64,000 nucleotides of DNA from Mucilaginibacter sp. OK268 (GTDB taxonomy: Bacteria > Bacteroidota > Bacteroidia > Sphingobacteriales > Sphingobacteriaceae), in the NCBI RefSeq assembly GCF_900103125.1, contig NZ_FNJV01000003.1:434001-498000 (forward strand), written 5' to 3'. Position numbers and translations under genes: made by a program. The notes beneath the pieces are model-generated. The model worked only from the letters and a program-made list of their open reading frames with translations, was not told where the DNA came from and searched no databases. Numbering within the stretch: the stretch's first letter is position 1; the number at the start of each line of letters is the position of its first letter. Below are positions 43,597 through 50,406 of the stretch, in pieces.

Positions 43597-44235
43597 TTAA
43601 TTCATAAAACCAGGCTTATCAGCTTCGGTTCCGGCTTTTTCCATACCGAGGCTTTCATTAACATGAAGTGTAGGATCTTCTATAAGTTTTACCACCAGAT
43701 CAGCAACACTTTTTCGGGATATTTCGGTTCCGGTAACGGGTTGACCTTTTTGAGTGATTTTATAATCAACTTCATCATTGTTTGTATACCAGGTCGGACG
43801 AAGAATCGTATATACCAGGCCAGATGCCTCAATGAGGCTTGCAGCTTTTTGATAGCGTTCCAGTATAGGCCCGATCATCTGTTTGTTCCAAAGGCCAAAA
43901 GCACCGGGAACTTCATCGTAAATCCCAATGGCTGCAATGAATACAATACGCTTCACCCCTGCGGTCAACATGGCTTTTACCGTCTGTTCGGCGATCACAT
44001 CTTCCTGACCGTTTATATTAACATAGACCAGGTCTTGTCTCTGCATAGCATTTTCAAGTTTTTCGTCGTCCAGTATATCGCCTTCAATCAACTTAATCCG
44101 CTCACCTTCCAAATGTTGCAGGTGTGAGGCATTACGCAGATACAAAGTAAGATGGATGGAATTATTTTGTAATAACCTGTCGATTACATGTCCGGCAACT
44201 TGTCCGCCGGCTCCAAGTATTAATACCTTTGTCAT
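43597..44235 (-). CDS. NAD(P)-binding protein, NmrA/atypical SDR
   Basis: A 212-residue Rossmann protein: VLILGAGGQVAGHVIDRLL (GxxGxxG-like), LYLRNASHLQHLEGERIKLI, GDILDDEKLENAMQRQDLV and VKRIVFIAAIGIYDEVPG. YTILRPTWYTNN is the typical C-terminal segment. It belongs with YwnB and NmrA-like proteins and may be a quinone or flavin reductase. It lies downstream of the monooxygenase gene (88 bases) in the same direction. Confidence 0.87.
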   Translation of the reverse strand: MTKVLILGAGGQVAGHVIDRLLQNNSIHLTLYLRNASHLQHLEGERIKLIEGDILDDEKLENAMQRQDLVYVNINGQEDVIAEQTVKAMLTAGVKRIVFIAAIGIYDEVPGAFGLWNKQMIGPILERYQKAASLIEASGLVYTILRPTWYTNNDEVDYKITQKGQPVTGTEISRKSVADLVVKLIEDPTLHVNESLGMEKAGTEADKPGFMN

Positions 44236-44323
44236 ATTCAGTTTCTATAATTAATATATTTTGCCATAAATGCATCCTTTGGATGAAATCCTTCTGTATA
44301 CAGGTTAAGGTTCCTGTCACGTT

Positions 44324-44746
44324 CTATAAGCCGGGCTGCTTCGCACTCCCGATGAGGTTAACGTCTACGAGTTCCAATTTCTTTACCATATGCTCTACGG
44401 TAGCCTTGTACTTTTTAAAATGAGGCGTTGCAATATGTTTTAGATAGGCTGCACTGTCGGCGTAGATCTCCAGGATAGTTATCCGCGAAGGGTCTTTTTT
44501 GTCGGCAACTGCATAATAGGTCAATACACCAGGTTCCAGCCGGACAGCCGTTTGCATCTGCTCTTTCAGTGCTGCATTATATTCCTTGAGTTGTGTTGAA
44601 TCAACTTCAATTTGAGCTATACGGATCATGCGCTTATCTGTTTGTGCTTTCGCATGTAAAATAGAAAGGAGTAATATTCCGCAACAGCCAAGTACCTTAA
44701 GTAATGCCCGAACTGTCGTTCTGTAAAAATGATTGCTGATTTTCAT
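44324..44746 (-). CDS. Exported antibiotic-biosynthesis-monooxygenase (ABM) domain protein
   Basis: A 140-residue protein. Residues 1-35 form a signal peptide (VLGCCGILLLSILHAKAQ). Residues 38-130 form a ferredoxin-like ABM domain of the YgiN quinol monooxygenase type: RIAQIEVDSTQLKEYNAAL, EPGVLTYYAVADKKDPSRIT, LEIYADSAAYLKHIATPHFK. Such proteins oxidise or bind quinols without a bound cofactor. A periplasmic location is unusual for the family. It lies six bases after the CMD gene, so they are cotranscribed. Confidence 0.88.
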   Translation of the reverse strand: MKISNHFYRTTVRALLKVLGCCGILLLSILHAKAQTDKRMIRIAQIEVDSTQLKEYNAALKEQMQTAVRLEPGVLTYYAVADKKDPSRITILEIYADSAAYLKHIATPHFKKYKATVEHMVKKLELVDVNLIGSAKQPGL

Positions 44747-44752
44747 AGTTTT

Positions 44753-45460
44753 TTATTTAATGACCTTGAGCTTAGTTAGTACTATACGGGCAGCATCCGC
44801 TTGCTGTTTCCCGATGCTGCTTTCCAGTAAGGCAAAAGCTTGTTCCAGTAGCCCTTCCGTCAGTCCGACATTCATCCCCATGCCAAGATGTGCTTGTAAT
44901 TGTGCTTCCAGTCCGGCCAAGCTCGCAAGTACTGTGATCGTTGCGAGTTCACGCTCCTGATAAGTCAGTACGCCCCGCCCAAAGATGTCGGCAAACAAAT
45001 GCTCTTTCAAAAAAGCATCAATGCCGGGCGCAAAAGCATTGGCACCCGTAAGCGGGCCGTTCTGCGGCCTACCTGTTAAAGTCTCCAGCGTTTTCCTTCC
45101 CGCCTCGTATTTGCTTTTATTATCGCCGGTTACAGCCGTCGGGGTCTGCCCTTCCGTGTCCTGTATACCCATAGATTTCCGTTCTTCCAGTACCGACATA
45201 AAAGTGGTAATACCGTTAAGGCTGCGCGGAAAACCGCAGTAGGCATATAACTGCAACAGTTCTTCCCTGATTTGGTTGACAGTCAATCCGGCATCAAGGC
45301 CTTCATTCAGGGCCCTTTTCAATTGCGCCAGATCACCCGTCGCAGTAAAAGCGGCAATTAGTATGATATGTTTTTCGTTTGACTTTAATTCGTGACTTTG
45401 CTGTCCATTCATAGTAAGACTTGTAATTGTTATCAGAAGTGTTAAAACTGTACGGATCAT
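44753..45460 (-). CDS. Exported protein with two carboxymuconolactone decarboxylase domains
   Basis: A 235-residue protein. Residues 1-20 form a signal peptide (MIRTVLTLLITITSLTMNG). Two AhpD-like domains follow: about 30-100 (LKRALNEGLDAGLTVNQIRE, LLQLYAYCGFPRSLNGI) and 150-230 (LTYQERELATITVLASLAGL, AHLGMGMNVGLTEGLLEQAF). It lacks a CxxC pair, so decarboxylase-like or structural roles are more likely than peroxidase. A TTG six codons upstream is open but ATG at 45460 is preferred. It is the first gene of the CMD-ABM-NmrA operon. Confidence 0.87.
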   Translation of the reverse strand: MIRTVLTLLITITSLTMNGQQSHELKSNEKHIILIAAFTATGDLAQLKRALNEGLDAGLTVNQIREELLQLYAYCGFPRSLNGITTFMSVLEERKSMGIQDTEGQTPTAVTGDNKSKYEAGRKTLETLTGRPQNGPLTGANAFAPGIDAFLKEHLFADIFGRGVLTYQERELATITVLASLAGLEAQLQAHLGMGMNVGLTEGLLEQAFALLESSIGKQQADAARIVLTKLKVIK

Positions 45461-45766
45461 TGTTGGATTGTAATGCAAAAGTCGTGCGAAAGTATCAGCC
45501 TGTGGTTATACAGACTCCTGAAATACTTACCATTATTCCTGATTTGATAACTTGTGTATTGTTTATCGTGTTTTTTTGATATTCCTTTTAACTTTAAGTA
45601 GAGCTAAAATAATGGCTGGATAAACCACACATGGTTGCCCCTTGTTGACCAATTTTGAAATGACCACTTTGGGTTTCCGGGTTCAAATCTTTAGATAAAG
45701 AAATAAATTGGTGGAGAGGGGTCAGTGCTATTGGTTTTTTTCCAGTCAGTACCAAGGCTTTTATAA
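45461..45766. other. Non-coding gap upstream of the reverse run
   Basis: Must contain the promoter of the CMD-ABM-NmrA operon. I see no ORF, RNA or repeat in it; the right end runs into border element D. Confidence 0.35.
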
Positions 45767-45968
45767 TTGAACATTTATAGAAGCCAATTTCTTCAAATCT
45801 TCTATGAAGGTGTTCGAAAAGTGCGGTCGGACCTCACTTAAGGAGACAACATATAGGTGTTGTCTCCTTTTTTCATACAAATAAAAATCTATTAAACAGA
45901 TAGTTATAACGAGGACTTTTGTAGTTCGATTTTGCAGAGAAATCCCTGAACCATTAATGGGTAAAATG
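45767..45968. repeat. Module-border element, copy D
   Basis: Begins AATTGAACATTTATAGAAGC (shared with copy E), core 45782-45817 (CCAATTTCTTCAAATCTTC, then TATGAAGGTGTTCGA), hairpin 45842-45867 (GGAGACAAC, loop ATATAGGT, GTTGTCTCC, then T tract), then ACTTTTGTAGTTCGATTTT and GCAGAGAAATCCCTGAAC. On the minus strand the core reads ...FSNTFIEDLKKLASINVQL, stop. Confidence 0.7.
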
Positions 45969-46228
45969 TTATGCTACAAATAAAATCGAACGTAAAAACC
46001 TAAACCTTCACACTTATTTAAACCGACTTAATAGAAGAACAATCCGCTTTTCCAAAAGTATAAGCATGCTTGAGGCTTGCTTAAAAATCTTTTTTGGGCT
46101 GGGGGCAATAGCTGCCTGAAGCTACTTCTATTAACGAAAAATGCAAGTGAAGATTCGATGATAGATTTTATCCAGCTTTCATTCCCGACTGCTTTAACAA
46201 CCTTGATGGTAACATTACTCACTCAAAT
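45969..46228. other. Gap between border element D and the 46.4 kb unit
   Basis: A 64-codon minus-strand frame (46222-46028) exists but starts with GTG, has no family resemblance and no promoter. I regard the stretch as non-coding. Confidence 0.3.
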
Positions 46229-46293
46229 GAGACAAATTCAAATGCTATTGTAAAGCACGCGAAAGTTTTTTCGACATGCAATGTGTTGTTTTG
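46229..46293 (+). promoter_or_regulatory. Candidate hybrid-regulator site and promoter, site 5
   Basis: A weak unit GACAAATTCAAATG and a strong unit AGCACGCGAAAG are 21 bases apart; 26 bases after the second core C (46260) is TTGTTTTG (46286-46293). It lies 111 bases before the membrane-protein gene that precedes the first hybrid regulator. Confidence 0.5.
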
Positions 46294-46404
46294 CATAAAC
46301 ATTTACCAGTCATTGTCATTAAAAATCACTCATTTAAATCCCTGCTTTTATAATCGTTTTAAGCACGATTACAATTAATTAACCACAACACCATTAAACT
46401 GATC

Positions 46405-47292
46405 ATGAGCAAAGAAACACCACAGCAGTCCATCATTACCGAGAAGTTTACAATACCTCCTGCTAACCTTCGCCCAGGCCTAAGCTGGGCACAGAGGATC
46501 AGCCTGTATTATTTTCGATCAGTGCCTTTCCTGACCATACTACTGGGTTTCGGCGTCGGTCATGTGGATTATTGGTGGTATCTGCCGGTCTGGTTGACCA
46601 ATACTATCATGATGGCTGCCGCTATGTATCAATTGCTTAGATACAGACCGTCCAACAATCAGCTGTTTACAACCGCCGCCTTGTTACTCATCACCCCCTG
46701 GATTATTTTTCCTGTTTTTGGAGGCATGGGTCGGCCACCGCAGACCGTCCAGGGCTGGCTGGAATTGGAGGGAGAACAGCACGCCCGATTTAATTTGCTG
46801 ATCATCGGCGGTTCACTGGCTTATCTTGGCACCGCGCTCCTTTACTGTTGGTTACGGAATAAGGAAAAAATATTTGCGTCACTGGGTCTGGGGCTGATGA
46901 CATTGGGCATGCCACTTTTTGTAATAAACATGGCCTATTGGGGAAGCTTCCTTTCTGAGGCGTTCCGCAATTTTAAAACAGCGCACCGCCCTGACTGGTA
47001 CCTGGCGCTAAGGGAACTGTTCTTCTTAATCGGCACAGTTGAGGTTTCGCTGATCTATCTGGCCACTGCGATGTTTGCATTAGCGTTAGGTAAGGCAGGT
47101 TATTTCAAAGCGGCGGCTGTACGTACTTATGTCATTGTCAGCCTGTGCGCCGCCCTGATCAACCTGATCCCCCCATCCGCCCCCGACCCTTTTTCTACTA
47201 TGAGTTACCTCGTGTGCATACCGGCCATTCCATTTATCATGCTTTACCTTATTGGTGTCAACCTACTGCGAAGAGTTTCAGCGCATCCATGA
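46405..47292 (+). CDS. Integral membrane protein, unknown
   Basis: A 295-residue protein with about eight membrane segments (for example LTILLGFGVGHVDYWWYLPV, FTTAALLLITPWIIFPVFGG, LLIIGGSLAYLGTALLYCWL, LIYLATAMFALALGKAGYF). The charged loop QGWLELEGEQHARF between segments three and four may be functional. No family is recognised. It ends 44 bases before the first hybrid regulator and probably shares its transcript; the candidate operator upstream would make the unit autoregulated. Confidence 0.7.
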   Translation: MSKETPQQSIITEKFTIPPANLRPGLSWAQRISLYYFRSVPFLTILLGFGVGHVDYWWYLPVWLTNTIMMAAAMYQLLRYRPSNNQLFTTAALLLITPWIIFPVFGGMGRPPQTVQGWLELEGEQHARFNLLIIGGSLAYLGTALLYCWLRNKEKIFASLGLGLMTLGMPLFVINMAYWGSFLSEAFRNFKTAHRPDWYLALRELFFLIGTVEVSLIYLATAMFALALGKAGYFKAAAVRTYVIVSLCAALINLIPPSAPDPFSTMSYLVCIPAIPFIMLYLIGVNLLRRVSAHP

Positions 47293-47336
47293 TTCGTTTG
47301 TTTACGCGGTTGCTTCAAAAAACTTAAATTTACGTT

Positions 47337-50258
47337 ATGCACCGTTTTTGGTTTCCTATAATATTCATCTGTCTGCTCTTTCTCAGTGAGGGCATCCTGT
47401 CTGCTACGGCTGCTGTTCCTGTGTTGCGGACAGACAGTTTAAAAGTTCAGAAAAAGGGTTTTGACCTGCATGCGCTTCCCTGGCGTTTCCATATCGCCGA
47501 TGGCAGGAATTATAGTAACCCTGCTATTACAGACAGCACCTGGACGGTAACAAAAACCATGTTTGGCAGTACCGAACAACCACAGGGCTGGAAAGGAAGC
47601 GGCTGGTTCAGGTTATGGCTAAAGGCAGATGAACACCTGATTGGCAAGATGCTGGCACTTAGAATTGGTCAAAATGGAGCCGCCGAGATCTATATAGACG
47701 GAAAGAAGATCGGTGGAACGGGCAAGATTAGTAAAACAAAAGCCGAAACGCAAGCTGGGCGGGCCCCCTTCAGCGTTTTTCCTTTTATGGTAATGGATCA
47801 ACAGGCGCACTTGCTCTCGGTCAGGTATGTGAATGATCAGCCGACCTTTCCGGAATACACCGGATTCCAGTTGTGGGTAGGTACCTATGAGCAATTGGCG
47901 GCCGGTGCATTGGATGACTTGAAGATGAATGGCTTTTTACTGGCCAGTATCAGTGCCCAACTGGCGCTGGTACTGCTTCACCTTGCCCTGTTTGTTTTTT
48001 ACCCACGACAGCGGCTGAACCTTTATTATAGTCTTTTCGTATTTTCAACTGCTTCGGTGCTTTACCTGCGTTACCTAACGGTTGGTACTGCTGATCCTTA
48101 TGTGCAGCGGATAACGGCAGATCTTTTTGAGGCAGGAATCATTGTTGTCCCTTTTCTCGCAGGTATTTTGTTATATGGTGTCAGCTATGACCGCCTGCCA
48201 CGCAGGCGTATATTCATCACGGCTTCATTAGGTGCATTGACCCTGTTGGATTATTTCCTGGAATATCGCAACACTTCCGTACCAACAACAACATTCTGGT
48301 TGGAGATCTTTTACTTCCTGCTGGTGGTCGCTGATGGTTTATTGGCGCTGGTAAGGGCAATGATCCGTAAAAAGCCAAGAATCTGGCTGATCGGGGCGGG
48401 CATGCTCACCATCACCCTATTCTATTTGCTGGTTGGCAGCGATCTGTTCGGGCTGATGAAAGGCAATTACCAGCTGATCGCTGAATGGATGAGCATCGGT
48501 CTCCTTGCTATACCGGTATCTTTTTCCATCTATCTCGCGCTCAACTTTGCGGATGTCAACCGCAGCCTCACCTCCAGGCTAAAGGAAGTAGAAACGTTGT
48601 CTGCCCTGAACCTTGCGCAGGAGGTGGAAAAAGGCAGGATATTAACCGAACAAGCGGAGCGACTGGAACAAACGGTAGCTGAACGCACGCTGGAGGTCCG
48701 CAGCCAGGCCCAAAAACTACAGGAGATGGACGCCCTGAAATCCCGGTTTATGGTTAACCTGACCCATGAATTCCGTACGCCCTTATCCCTGATCATTGGA
48801 CCAGCCAGCTTACTGGCGGAAAAAGCAGGAACCGCTATTGAACGGCAGCAGGGCGACTTGATCAGGCAGAACGCACAGCAACTTTTGCTGCTGATCAACC
48901 AGTTGCTTGACCTGAGCAAACTGGAAGATGGCAAAATGGAAATTGCAGCTGCTCAAACAGATATTCTGGCAACATCGGCATCTGTACTGGCACCATTTGC
49001 CGGTGTTGTTACCCAGAAACAGATAACGATTGACTTCAAAAGCCCATTCAGCCAGTTACATGGCATTATTGATGCCGAAAAGCTAACGATCATCCTCCGG
49101 AATTTGCTTTCCAACGCGGTCAAATTCAGTTTAACACACGGCAGGATACTAGTAGATATCGCTTTGGAGAAAGACCATGCAGATGATGTCCTGTTATTAA
49201 GCATCGCGGATCAGGGAATTGGCATATCTTCCCTAAAGCTCCCTTATGTTTTTGACCGGTTTTACCAGGCTGATGCATCGGATACACGTTCAAATGAAGG
49301 CAGCGGGATTGGCCTGGCGCTCACCCGGGAACTTGTCGAATTACTTGGCGGCACGATCAATATAGACAGTACCGAACATGTTGGCACGACTGTACGCGTG
49401 AAACTGCCAATAACAAATATACAAACGAAGACCGGCGGTGAACAATACTCTTTGCCGGCTGATCCGGAGCCGGTACAAGAAGGCGAAAAGGACGATTTTT
49501 CCGATAAGGGACCTTTGTTGCTTATCATCGAAGATCATGAACAGCTCCGGGAGTTTATCAGGAACACGCTGGGCCCGCAATTCAGGACAGTGACTGCTTC
49601 AAATGGTGAAGAAGGGCTCAGACTCGCCGGGAAATACATTCCAGACCTGGTCATCACCGATCTGATGATGCCGGGAATGGACGGGTACGAGGTTTGCAAT
49701 AAAATAAAGGAGCAGGAATTAACCAGCCACATACCGGTATTGATGCTCACCGCTAAAAGTGCTGCAGAAAGCAGAACAAAAGGATGGGAAGCCGGTGCCG
49801 ACGCCTACCTGTCAAAGCCCTTCGAACCATCGGAACTGCTGGCCCTTACAGAAGGCCTGATCAGAACCAGGACGCAATTACAGGAGCGTTACCTCCGTGA
49901 GGAGGCATGGAAACCTTCCGCCGGGTCGTTGCCGCCGCAGGAAATTCGCTTTATTGACAGGGTGCGTAGTGTTATTGAAGCGCAGCTGGGCAACGAATTG
50001 TTTGGTGTTGATATGCTCTGTGATCTGGTCGCGTTAAGCAGGGCGCAATTGCATCGTAAATTAAAAAGTACAACCGGACACTCCCCTGGTGACCTGATTC
50101 GTATGGTGCGTCTGCAGCAAGCGCTGAATTTGCTTAAAGCAGGGGAAACCACGGTAGCAGAAGTCGCATACAAGGTCGGTTTCGGTAACCCGGCCAGTTT
50201 CTCAACGAGTTTTTCCAATTATTTCGGATATGCGCCGAGTGAGGTAAAAAATAGCTAA
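47337..50258 (+). CDS. Hybrid two-component regulator: sensor-kinase-receiver-AraC (paralogue 1)
   Basis: A 973-residue one-piece signalling protein. Residues 1-27 are a signal peptide; 30-185 an extracellular jelly-roll domain (WKGSGWFRLWLKADEHLIGK, GAAEIYIDGKKIGGTGKI); 195-410 seven membrane segments of the 7TMR-DISM type; 425-470 a coiled coil; then HisKA with phospho-acceptor His477 (NLTHEFRTPL), HATPase with the N box NLLSNAVKFS (about 588) and GSGIGLALTRELVEL; a receiver domain with phospho-acceptor Asp775 (VITDLMMPGMDGYEV); and an AraC HTH at 870-970 (TTVAEVAYKVGFGNPASFST). Unlike polysaccharide-type HTCS, it has no propeller/Y_Y_Y sensor and no SusCD neighbours. Confidence 0.95.
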   Translation: MHRFWFPIIFICLLFLSEGILSATAAVPVLRTDSLKVQKKGFDLHALPWRFHIADGRNYSNPAITDSTWTVTKTMFGSTEQPQGWKGSGWFRLWLKADEHLIGKMLALRIGQNGAAEIYIDGKKIGGTGKISKTKAETQAGRAPFSVFPFMVMDQQAHLLSVRYVNDQPTFPEYTGFQLWVGTYEQLAAGALDDLKMNGFLLASISAQLALVLLHLALFVFYPRQRLNLYYSLFVFSTASVLYLRYLTVGTADPYVQRITADLFEAGIIVVPFLAGILLYGVSYDRLPRRRIFITASLGALTLLDYFLEYRNTSVPTTTFWLEIFYFLLVVADGLLALVRAMIRKKPRIWLIGAGMLTITLFYLLVGSDLFGLMKGNYQLIAEWMSIGLLAIPVSFSIYLALNFADVNRSLTSRLKEVETLSALNLAQEVEKGRILTEQAERLEQTVAERTLEVRSQAQKLQEMDALKSRFMVNLTHEFRTPLSLIIGPASLLAEKAGTAIERQQGDLIRQNAQQLLLLINQLLDLSKLEDGKMEIAAAQTDILATSASVLAPFAGVVTQKQITIDFKSPFSQLHGIIDAEKLTIILRNLLSNAVKFSLTHGRILVDIALEKDHADDVLLLSIADQGIGISSLKLPYVFDRFYQADASDTRSNEGSGIGLALTRELVELLGGTINIDSTEHVGTTVRVKLPITNIQTKTGGEQYSLPADPEPVQEGEKDDFSDKGPLLLIIEDHEQLREFIRNTLGPQFRTVTASNGEEGLRLAGKYIPDLVITDLMMPGMDGYEVCNKIKEQELTSHIPVLMLTAKSAAESRTKGWEAGADAYLSKPFEPSELLALTEGLIRTRTQLQERYLREEAWKPSAGSLPPQEIRFIDRVRSVIEAQLGNELFGVDMLCDLVALSRAQLHRKLKSTTGHSPGDLIRMVRLQQALNLLKAGETTVAEVAYKVGFGNPASFSTSFSNYFGYAPSEVKNS

Positions 50259-50406
50259 AGGGGCCACCCCTTACACTTGCTCGATTTTGTCATACATATG
50301 ATATCTGCCGGATAATTGCGTAAGCATCAATATTATATTATCAATTACTATTGCCTCCCCATTTGAAAGTATTATTTTTGAGAATAAGGGTTGCGAGGTA
50401 TTTTGT

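Noticed and set aside
33070..45460. Secondary-metabolite biosynthetic gene cluster
   Set aside because: Tailoring-type enzymes are present (ABM monooxygenase, SDR, OYE), but there is no PKS, NRPS, terpene or RiPP core gene and no exporter.
46028..46222. 64-codon minus-strand ORF near border element D
   Set aside because: GTG start, no promoter, no family resemblance, and composition like the surrounding non-coding sequence.
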